Shown here: one piece after another, positions 1 to 5,681 of the stretch
Layout of the letters: every line of letters begins with the position of its first letter
How positions within the stretch are numbered: position 1 is the first letter of the stretch
Source: an uncultured Lachnospiraceae bacterium
Lineage (GTDB): Bacteria; Bacillota; Clostridia; Lachnospirales; Lachnospiraceae
Length of the DNA: 6,804 bases
Reading direction: 5' to 3'
NCBI GenBank assembly: GCA_910588875.1
Contig: CAJURT010000082.1
Span: 1 to 6,804, forward strand
Notes under the pieces: generated by a model
The model's input: the letters and a program-made list of their open reading frames with translations, nothing else
What the model was told of the DNA's origin: nothing
Database searches by the model: none
Position numbers and translations under genes: made by a program

Positions 1-45
1 TATTTCATGGCCTATTTGTGCCTGAGCGAAGCGAAAGGAATGTGA
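1..45 (+). CDS. possible 3' tail of an upstream gene (partial)
   Basis: Reading from base 1, fourteen codons are open and end in TGA at 43-45, six bases before the ugl ATG; the peptide ends in LCLSEAKGM. A second frame, starting at base 3, is also open and ends in TAA at 48-50, one base before the ATG. The first frame has more G or C in third codon positions, as the genes downstream do, so I prefer it. Either way the spacing suggests that ugl is not the first gene of its operon. The product cannot be identified from so few residues. By locus logic it could be the missing EIIA, a lyase, a sulfatase or another hydrolase, but nothing here decides between them. Confidence 0.3.
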   Translation, partial: YFMAYLCLSEAKGM

Positions 46-51
46 GTTAAG

Positions 52-1242
52 ATGATAAAAAGAATTGAGAAGGAACCAATCCGATACAGTGAAAAGTATA
101 GGGAGACAGCCCTCCTTACCAGGGAAGAGGTGGAGGGGGCAATGGAGAGGGCAGTGGAGCAGACCAGGGAAAACCTGAAATATTTTGGGAACCAGTTTCC
201 AACTCCCGCCACAAAAGGGCAGGTTTATGAGCCCATGGACAATACGGAGTGGACGAATGGATTTTGGACCGGGATGCTCTGGCTCTGTTATGAGTATACC
301 GGGGATGGGATTTTCAGGGAGAAGGCGGAGGAACATGTGGAATCTTTTCTGCACCGGGTGGAGAGGCGGATGGAACTGGATCACCATGATCTGGGTTTTC
401 TGTACTCCCCTTCCTGTGTGGCAGCCTATAAACTGACCGGTTCGGAAAAAGGGAAGCGGGCAGGGATTCTGGCGGCAGATAAGCTGATGGAACGGTTTCA
501 GGAGAGGGATGGTTTTATCCAGGCCTGGGGAGAACTTGGGGCCAGGGAACATTACCGCCTGATTATTGACTGTCTGATGAATATCCCTCTCCTTTACTGG
601 GCGGCTTCCGTTACGGGGGAGGAGAAATACCGGACGGCCGCAGGGCGCCATTTTGAGAAATCCTGCAATTACGTCATAAGGGAGGACGCATCTGCCTTTC
701 ACACCTTTTACTTTGACCCGGAGACAGGGGAGCCGGTAAAAGGAGTGACACGCCAGGGCTACAGCGATAGTTCTGCCTGGGCCAGGGGGCAGGCCTGGGG
801 CATATACGGGATTCCTCTGAATTACCGGGAGAACCGCAGCGCGGCTTCCCTGGAGACGTATAAGGCAATGACCAACTATTTTCTGAACCGCCTTCCCAAG
901 GATGATGTATGTTACTGGGATCTGATATTTGGTGACGGATCCGGCCAGCCCCGGGATTCTTCCGCAGCGGCGGTTGCGGTTTGCGGCATGTGCGAGATGG
1001 AGAAGTATCTGCCGGAAACGGACCCGGAAAAAGAAGTTTACCGCCACGGGATGCACAGGATTCTCCGTTCCCTTATGGAAAACTATGCGGGCGGTAAGCC
1101 AGAACCCGGCAGCCCGGTTCTCAGCCATGGCGTATATTCTTGGCATTCCGGAAAAGGAGTGGACGAGGGTAATATCTGGGGGGATTACTATTATATGGAA
1201 GGGCTGATGCGCTTCTGGAAGGACTGGAACCCATATTGGTAA
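52..1242 (+). CDS. ugl: unsaturated glucuronyl hydrolase (GH88)
   Basis: Cytosolic enzyme that removes the 4,5-unsaturated uronic acid from the non-reducing end of glycosaminoglycan disaccharides made by lyases, by hydrating the vinyl ether. It is 396 aa, the usual length for the family (alpha/alpha six-barrel), with no signal peptide or membrane segment. Visible GH88 motifs are WTNGFW (67-72), HHDLGF (111-116), IIDCLMN (171-177), SDSSAWARGQAW (238-249) and WGDYYYMEGLMR (376-387). D113 and D173 fit the two catalytic aspartates; their spacing of 60 equals that of D115/D175 recalled for the Streptococcus agalactiae enzyme. R234, S363, S366 and K368 line up with the residues recalled as binding substrate sulfate there (R236, S365, S368, K370), suggesting that sulfated chondroitin disaccharides are accepted as well as hyaluronan. 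The ATG at 52 follows an AAAGGA at 34-39. A 128-bp gap separates it from the PTS genes. Confidence 0.95.
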   Translation: MIKRIEKEPIRYSEKYRETALLTREEVEGAMERAVEQTRENLKYFGNQFPTPATKGQVYEPMDNTEWTNGFWTGMLWLCYEYTGDGIFREKAEEHVESFLHRVERRMELDHHDLGFLYSPSCVAAYKLTGSEKGKRAGILAADKLMERFQERDGFIQAWGELGAREHYRLIIDCLMNIPLLYWAASVTGEEKYRTAAGRHFEKSCNYVIREDASAFHTFYFDPETGEPVKGVTRQGYSDSSAWARGQAWGIYGIPLNYRENRSAASLETYKAMTNYFLNRLPKDDVCYWDLIFGDGSGQPRDSSAAAVAVCGMCEMEKYLPETDPEKEVYRHGMHRILRSLMENYAGGKPEPGSPVLSHGVYSWHSGKGVDEGNIWGDYYYMEGLMRFWKDWNPYW

Positions 1243-1249
1243 GGAGGGG
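1241..1249 (+). promoter_or_regulatory. orphan Shine-Dalgarno-like AAGGAGGGG
   Basis: A perfect AAGGAGG overlaps the ugl stop codon and begins a purine-only run from 1241 to 1260. No ATG or GTG lies at a usable distance. The nearest start is a TTG at 1262, 12 bases on, which opens a 46-codon frame with Lys/Arg-rich, unconvincing content that ends at 1402 inside EIIB. It may be the remnant of a lost gene start, or just a purine-rich stretch. Confidence 0.35.
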
Positions 1250-1273
1250 AAGGGAAAAGGTTTGTTAAGGAAA

Positions 1274-1326
1274 TCTGATACCCTGGGGGCGGTATGCAGA
1301 GATGCCGGATGTGCCTGCCGGGCGCA
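1274..1326 (+). promoter_or_regulatory. two possible RNA stem-loops in the ugl-EIIB spacer
   Basis: The first is TCTGATACC (1274-1282) facing GGTATGCAGA (1291-1300): nine pairs with one bulged G and an 8-base loop. The second is TGTGCCT (1310-1316) facing GGGCGCA (1320-1326): seven pairs, two of them G-U, and a 3-base loop. No T-run follows either, so neither looks like a normal terminator. They could slow RNA decay, mark a processing site that changes the ugl:PTS ratio, or, for the first, be an operator. I see no convincing promoter in the spacer. Pairings were found by eye with no energy calculation. Confidence 0.35.
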
Positions 1327-1357
1327 AGAAGGCCGAGAAAAACATAACAAGAAGAAG

Positions 1358-1363
1358 AGGAGG
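1358..1363 (+). promoter_or_regulatory. ribosome binding site of EIIB (decides the start)
   Basis: AGGAGG lies seven bases before the ATG at 1371. It rules out the longer reading frame that opens at 1302, whose extra 23 residues would place this site inside the coding region and have no counterpart in EIIB proteins. Confidence 0.85.
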
Positions 1364-1370
1364 ATACAGG

Positions 1371-1862
1371 ATGGTACCCAATATTGTAGCTTTTCGCATT
1401 GATGAACGCCTTATTCACGGGCAGGGACAGCTGTGGATTAAGGCGCTGGGGGTGAACACGGTGATTGTGGCCAATGATTTTGCCAGTGAGGACTCTATGC
1501 AGCAGACGCTGATGAAAGCGGTGGTGCCAAAGTCTGTTGCCATGCGGTTCTTTTCCGTGGAGCACACCTGTGAGGTGATTATGAAGGCATCACCAAAGCA
1601 ATCCATTTTCATAGTATGCAAGTCGGCGGAGGATGCTCTCAGGCTGGTGGCAGGGGGAGTCCCTGTAAAGGAGATTAATGTGGGGAATATCCACAGGGGG
1701 CCCGGCAAGGAGGAGATCAGCAGGTATATTGCCCTGGGGCCGGAGGATAAGGCGGCTTTAAAAGAACTTCGTGACAAATACGGCATTGTGTTCAACACCA
1801 GAACCACGGCCTCCGGTGACGACGGGGCGGCAAAGGTGGATTTGAACCGGTATCTGGATTAA
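1371..1862 (+). CDS. PTS mannose-family EIIB component (hyaluronan/GalNAc type)
   Basis: Cytosolic phosphocarrier of a sugar permease: it takes phosphate from EIIA on a histidine and passes it to the sugar entering through EIIC/EIID. It is 163 aa, a normal single-domain EIIB. The active-site motif RIDERLIHGQGQ is at residues 9-20, with H16 as the phosphorylated histidine; EINVGNIH (101-108) is the conserved strand near the middle. The GQGQLW version of the motif and the VIVAND and FNTRTT segments strongly resemble, from memory, the EIIB of the streptococcal hyaluronan locus, named agaV by some annotations. The start follows a strong AGGAGG. It ends 21 bases before EIIC. The substrate assignment to unsaturated glycosaminoglycan disaccharides rests on the neighbours and this similarity; a GalNAc or fructosamine sugar is the alternative. 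Confidence 0.93.
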   Translation: MVPNIVAFRIDERLIHGQGQLWIKALGVNTVIVANDFASEDSMQQTLMKAVVPKSVAMRFFSVEHTCEVIMKASPKQSIFIVCKSAEDALRLVAGGVPVKEINVGNIHRGPGKEEISRYIALGPEDKAALKELRDKYGIVFNTRTTASGDDGAAKVDLNRYLD

Positions 1863-1868
1863 TTTTAT

Positions 1869-1875
1869 AAGGAGG
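1869..1875 (+). promoter_or_regulatory. ribosome binding site of EIIC (supports a GTG start)
   Basis: AAGGAGG lies eight bases before GTG at 1884, in the 21-base gap after EIIB. No in-frame ATG fits nearby, so the GTG start is well supported. Confidence 0.8.
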
Positions 1876-1883
1876 GAACAGTT

Positions 1884-2672
1884 GTGGAAATCAGTATATT
1901 TCAATGTGTTTTAATCGGCCTTTGGAGCGGCTTCTGCCTGGCCGGGATGTTGTTTGGCATTTACACGAACCGGTGCCTGGTTATGGCAACGGGAGTGGGG
2001 CTTATTCTTGGAGATCTTCCCACAGGCCTGGCCATGGGAGCAGTGGGAGAACTGGCTTTTATGGGATTTGGCGTATCCCAGGGGGGTTCGGTGCCGCCAA
2101 ACCCTATGGGGCCCGGGATTGTGGGCACGATCATTGCCATTACCATGAAGGGATCCGGAATTGACGTGGGCTCAGCCCTGGCTTTGTCCTTCCCCTTTGC
2201 CGTGGCCTTCCAGTTTGTGATTACGGCCACATATACCTTTGCGACTACCCTCACAGAGACAGCTTATAAGGCCCTGGACCGGAAGGATTTCAGAGGTTTC
2301 CGCATTGCGGCCAATGCCACGATCTGGGTGTTTGCGGGAGTGGGATTCCTCATCGGATTTGGGGGAGCGTTCAGTTCGGAGGGATTGCAGAAGCTGATTT
2401 CCTTTATTCCTGCATGGCTCAGCACAGGGCTTGGGGTGGCAGGGAAGATGCTGCCGGCTATCGGTTTTGCCATGATCTTAAATGTAATGGCAAAAAGGGA
2501 ACTGATACCCTTTGTGCTTCTTGGGTACATTGCCATTGCCTACCTGAACCTGCCGGTTATGGGGGTTGCGGTACTGGGAACAGCCGTTGCGCTGATGGTG
2601 TTTTTCCATGCAGGCAGGGGCGGAAACAATACAGTTGAAGAAGTGGAGGTTGAATTCGAAGATGGCATCTAA
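1884..2672 (+). CDS. PTS mannose-family EIIC component (sugar channel)
   Basis: Integral membrane subunit that forms, with EIID, the sugar path of the permease. It is 262 aa, the usual length, from a GTG start. Hydrophobic segments lie at about residues 5-27, 31-60, 77-90, 96-121, 141-162, 186-203 and 206-241, followed by an acidic tail (VEEVEVEFEDGI). The family signature is seen in GDLPTGLAMGAVGEL (43-57) and in GGSVPPNPMGPGIVGT (67-82), the proline/glycine-rich stretch typical of mannose-family EIIC. The GVSQGGSVPPNP form fits the GalNAc/hyaluronan branch (agaW-like) better than the glucose/mannose ManY branch; this is a judgement from memory. Its last 11 bases overlap the start of EIID, which suggests translational coupling and matched amounts of the two partners. 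Confidence 0.93.
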   Translation: MEISIFQCVLIGLWSGFCLAGMLFGIYTNRCLVMATGVGLILGDLPTGLAMGAVGELAFMGFGVSQGGSVPPNPMGPGIVGTIIAITMKGSGIDVGSALALSFPFAVAFQFVITATYTFATTLTETAYKALDRKDFRGFRIAANATIWVFAGVGFLIGFGGAFSSEGLQKLISFIPAWLSTGLGVAGKMLPAIGFAMILNVMAKRELIPFVLLGYIAIAYLNLPVMGVAVLGTAVALMVFFHAGRGGNNTVEEVEVEFEDGI

Positions 2673-3471
2673 TATACTGCAAAAAAGTGATTATATCAAG
2701 ACAAGCCTCAGGGCATATTTCCTGCAGAACGGCTTTAATTATGGAAATTATCAGGGCCTTGGATATGCCAATATGCTTTTCCCGGCTCTGCGCAAGATGT
2801 ACAAGGAGGATGATGACAGGCTCCAGGCGGCTTTGAAAGAGAATATTGAGTTTTTTAACACAAACCTTCATTTCGTTCCTTTTATTACCAGCCTTCATCT
2901 GGTTATGCTGGAAAACAATACTCCGGCAAAGGAGATCCGCAGCATCAAGATGGCGTTAATGGGGCCTCTGGCCGGGATCGGTGATTCATTGGCACAGTTC
3001 TGTCTGGCTCCCCTTTTTGCCACCATCGGTGCATCCCTGGCCCAGGATGGCATGATTATGGGTCCGATTCTGTTTTTTGTGGCCATGAATGCCATTCTGC
3101 TGGCAGTGAAAGTGCTGACCGGGCTTTGGGGCTACAAACTGGGAACCAATATTATTGCCAGCTTAAGCGAAAAGATGGAAGTGATTTCCAATATTGCCAG
3201 TATGATTGGAGTGACGGTGATTTCCGGACTGGCAGTGAACTTTGTTAAGATTACCACGCCTGTCCAGTATGTGGCCAATATGCCGGATGACCAGCAGAAG
3301 ATTGTGGCCATTCAGGATATGGTGGACGCCATTGCCCCCAGGCTTCTTCCCGTTTTGTTTACCGGGCTGATTTTCTATCTGATTAAGGTGAAGAAATGGA
3401 CCACATACAAGCTGGTGATCCTGACAATCCTTCTAGGCATTGTGCTGTCGGTCCTGCATTTGATTGCGTGA
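2662..3471 (+). CDS. PTS mannose-family EIID component
   Basis: Membrane partner of EIIC, found only in mannose-family permeases. It is 269 aa from the ATG at 2662. The frame is open back to 2608, but those 18 extra residues lie deep inside EIIC and lack the family start. Conserved features are FNYGNYQGLGYANMLFPAL (25-43), FFNTNLHF (64-71) and LMGPLAGIGDSL (99-110), the hallmark of EIID. Hydrophobic spans are near 113-127, 131-152, 175-195, 229-241 and 251-268. A GGAGG at 2645-2649, 12 bases upstream and within EIIC, plus the 11-base overlap point to coupled translation. The NYGNYQ and LHFVPFITSLHLVMLE segments differ from the common NYERMQ and FFNTHP types, so it is a divergent EIID; its specificity is inferred from the locus. 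Confidence 0.92.
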   Translation: MASNILQKSDYIKTSLRAYFLQNGFNYGNYQGLGYANMLFPALRKMYKEDDDRLQAALKENIEFFNTNLHFVPFITSLHLVMLENNTPAKEIRSIKMALMGPLAGIGDSLAQFCLAPLFATIGASLAQDGMIMGPILFFVAMNAILLAVKVLTGLWGYKLGTNIIASLSEKMEVISNIASMIGVTVISGLAVNFVKITTPVQYVANMPDDQQKIVAIQDMVDAIAPRLLPVLFTGLIFYLIKVKKWTTYKLVILTILLGIVLSVLHLIA

Positions 3472-3481
3472 CGGCGGCGGG

Positions 3482-5611
3482 ATGACAGGGAAGCGGGACG
3501 GCGGTGAAATGAAAACAGGAGATTTTGAAGGGTTAAGGGAAGTATTAAAACGCCGGTATGAGGCTTTCGGTTATGGGGAAACCCTGGACTATATAAGGGA
3601 ATTTTGTCAGGAGGAAAGGAAGGGGCTTCTTAGCCGGGCAGAACTTTTGCAAAAACAGGTTTTTTCCTTCCGGGACAGGTGGGACATGGAGCCGTGTCCC
3701 ACCCCTTTCCCTCTGACCCTCAGGGACTGGGTTACAAGCCCCAACGGGGATCCGGAGTGGGTATACATGCTGAACCGCCAGGATTTTCTGCCGCGGCTGT
3801 GGCAGGCCTATCTGGTAACAGGAAAGAAGGATTATGTGGACAAACTGTTCTGGTATCTCTGGGACTGGATGGAGAAGAATCCGGTTTCGGACCAGGCCAC
3901 AGAGGCCTTCAGAACCATTGATACAGGTATCCGCTGCATGAACTGGTGTGCTTTGGCTGTGGATTTGGCGGGGGCAGGGCTTATGGAGGCATCCCAGGCG
4001 GAGTGCCTTCTGGGGAACATGGGGCAGCAGTTAAAAACTCTGCGGGAGCGGTATATCGGAAAGTATACGCTAAGCAACTGGGGGGTATTGCAGACAACGG
4101 CAGTCTGTGCAGGTTATCTCTGGTTTCGGGACTTTCTTCCCGGAGACGGGCTGGAGGAGTGGGCCTGGGAAGAACTGAGGGAGCAGCTGGAACTTCAGGT
4201 TTTGGAGGATGGCTCCCACTGGGAGCAGTCTGCCCTGTACCACGTGGAAGTGTTGAACGCCTGCACCAGGCTGCTGGTTTATGCATGGCAGGCAAAAAAG
4301 GCGGGGGTATGCCTGGGAAAAATCCAAAGGCGCGCCCTGGGAGAAACAGGAGCCGGAGAGCCAAGGGCAGCTTTGGAGGGATGGCTTGTGAGGGCAGTTC
4401 TGAGGATGAGCCGCCATGTGCTTTACAGTTCGGATCCTAACCGGATGCAGCTGCCTCAGGGTGACAGCGATGTGACGGATGTAAGGGATGTGATGGTGCG
4501 GGCAGCGGTGATTTCCTGCCTGTTTCCGGCTTTTGGGCAGGAGGAAACGGGTTCGGGCGGCATTTACCGTTTCGCCGGTGGAAGGCATATGGACATGGAC
4601 AGTGCATGGCTTTTGGGAATTTCGGGGATACGAAGCTACGAGTCCCTGAGGCCAAAGGAACCCCAAAGCCTCAGCTGGTTTTGTGAGGACAGCGGGAATC
4701 TGTATCTGAGAAACAGCTGGGGAAAACAGGCAGACTTTACCTGGATGGCCAACGGATGTCTGGGAAGCAGCCATGGCCATGCAAACCAGGCCCAACTCTG
4801 CTTCCATCACAAGGGGCGCCCTTTTCTCACAGACAGCGGCCGATATTCCTACCGGGAGGATGAGCCTCTGCGGTGCAGGCTGAAAAGTCCCCAGGCCCAC
4901 AATGTGTGCGTGATAGACGGACAGTCCGGAGGGGAGCCGGATGGCTCCTGGTCTTATGCCAGCTTCGGGGAGAACCTGAAGAATTATTTCCGGGAGCAGG
5001 GGGACGTCCACTATATGGAGATGCCTGTCCGGGGGACATTGAGGGACAAAACACCCTATTTGATTGTGCGCCGGGTAATGGTGGCGGATGCCGGGATCTG
5101 GCTTTCGGTGCAGGATGTCATGTGCAGGGGAAAACACCGGATCCGGGAATATTTTCATCTGGACAGCCGGGTCCGGGCAGAGAAGACAGGGGAGGGGATG
5201 CGGTTAACAAGCGGGGAGGTTTGCCTGAACGCAGTTTCGCCGGAACCTTTTAAGACGGAGGAATGCCTGATATCGCGGCGGTACAATGAGAAATCGGAGA
5301 CGCTTGTCCTGGTGAAGGAGTGTGAGATGGAGGACAGGCTGACCTTTTCTGCCCTTTTTCTGGCAGAGGGGATGAGGGCAGAACCGGCACAGGTGTTTGT
5401 ATCCGGCTGTGTGGAACCGGTATCCGGCCAAAGGGTGACAGGCTGGGACATCTGCACGGAAAAGGGAGAGAGATGGACACTGCTTGTATGGAACAGGGAG
5501 ACCTGCCGGGGAGGGAAAATGTACCTCTGCCATGGGGTTCCTGTCTATGGAAAGGCAGTAGTGCTTAAGGAGGCAGAAGGTAAATACACCAGAATCCGGC
5601 TGAAAAGTTAA
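3482..5611 (+). CDS. cytosolic heparinase II/III-family protein (putative oligosaccharide lyase)
   Basis: Heparinase II/III-fold protein, 709 aa from the ATG at 3482: an N-terminal helical toroid (about 20-350) and a C-terminal beta-sandwich (about 400-705). Helical-domain motifs are TIDTGIRCMNW (145-155), LSNWG (197-201) and HWEQSALYH (246-254). N199 and Y253 are 54 apart, the spacing I recall for Asn240/Tyr294 in Pedobacter heparinase III, so the catalytic pair seems kept. The sandwich shows SSHGHANQAQ (429-438), GRPFLTDSGRYSY (445-457) and AHNVCVIDGQ (472-481), the usual signature of this domain. There is no signal peptide, so it acts inside the cell, probably on imported glycosaminoglycan oligosaccharides; the exact substrate is unknown. 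The start is uncertain: TTG 3464, overlapping the EIID stop, ATG 3482 and ATG 3509 are all in frame and none has a good ribosome site. The position matches the heparinase-like gene of streptococcal hyaluronan loci. Confidence 0.88.
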   Translation: MTGKRDGGEMKTGDFEGLREVLKRRYEAFGYGETLDYIREFCQEERKGLLSRAELLQKQVFSFRDRWDMEPCPTPFPLTLRDWVTSPNGDPEWVYMLNRQDFLPRLWQAYLVTGKKDYVDKLFWYLWDWMEKNPVSDQATEAFRTIDTGIRCMNWCALAVDLAGAGLMEASQAECLLGNMGQQLKTLRERYIGKYTLSNWGVLQTTAVCAGYLWFRDFLPGDGLEEWAWEELREQLELQVLEDGSHWEQSALYHVEVLNACTRLLVYAWQAKKAGVCLGKIQRRALGETGAGEPRAALEGWLVRAVLRMSRHVLYSSDPNRMQLPQGDSDVTDVRDVMVRAAVISCLFPAFGQEETGSGGIYRFAGGRHMDMDSAWLLGISGIRSYESLRPKEPQSLSWFCEDSGNLYLRNSWGKQADFTWMANGCLGSSHGHANQAQLCFHHKGRPFLTDSGRYSYREDEPLRCRLKSPQAHNVCVIDGQSGGEPDGSWSYASFGENLKNYFREQGDVHYMEMPVRGTLRDKTPYLIVRRVMVADAGIWLSVQDVMCRGKHRIREYFHLDSRVRAEKTGEGMRLTSGEVCLNAVSPEPFKTEECLISRRYNEKSETLVLVKECEMEDRLTFSALFLAEGMRAEPAQVFVSGCVEPVSGQRVTGWDICTEKGERWTLLVWNRETCRGGKMYLCHGVPVYGKAVVLKEAEGKYTRIRLKS

Positions 5612-5619
5612 GAAACGGG

Positions 5620-5648
5620 TTCCTTGGCCGGGAAAACTATGTTATACT
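5620..5648 (+). promoter_or_regulatory. probable promoter of the LacI-family regulator
   Basis: TATACT at 5643-5648 is a good -10 box preceded by TG at 5640-5641 (extended -10). The -35 at the 17-base spacing is TTCCTT (5620-5625), which is weak, as is often tolerated with an extended -10. Transcription would start near 5655, leaving a leader of about 27 bases. It lies in the 70-bp gap after the heparinase-like gene, where no terminator is visible, so the regulator may be read both from here and from the operon. Confidence 0.55.
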
Positions 5649-5671
5649 AGAGAAACTACAGAATGTGACGT

Positions 5672-5676
5672 GGAGG
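5672..5676 (+). promoter_or_regulatory. ribosome binding site of the regulator (decides the start)
   Basis: GGAGG lies five bases before ATG 5682. The in-frame GTG at 5670 overlaps this site and is therefore not the start. Confidence 0.8.
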
Positions 5677-5681
5677 TTGCG

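Noticed and set aside
1302..1370. 23-residue N-terminal extension of EIIB
   Set aside because: It has no EIIB-like sequence, is Lys/Arg-rich, and contains the strong AGGAGG that serves the ATG at 1371.
1243..1370. internal promoter for the PTS genes
   Set aside because: A TTGTTA at 1262-1267 has no -10 box at an acceptable distance (the nearest, TATGCA, is 25 bases on).
1262..1402. 46-codon frame from a TTG after the orphan ribosome site
   Set aside because: Rare start, 12-base spacing, charged low-complexity content and overlap with the EIIB start; it reads as spacer.
2608..2661. 18-residue N-terminal extension of EIID
   Set aside because: It overlaps EIIC by 65 bases, has no ribosome site and no counterpart in EIID proteins; ATG 2662 gives the normal start.
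3946..4440. 164-codon + strand frame inside the heparinase-like gene
   Set aside because: Gly/Arg/Ala-rich shadow of the real frame with no recognisable domain.
4070..5158. 362-codon open frame on the - strand
   Set aside because: It lies wholly within the heparinase-like gene, is rich in Pro, His, Ser and Cys as expected for the antisense of GC-rich third positions, and shows no domain or plausible ribosome site. The + strand frame carries clear family motifs.
5612..5642. terminator between the heparinase-like gene and the regulator
   Set aside because: The TTCC/GGAA palindrome has only a short stem and is followed by AAAACTATG, not by T's.
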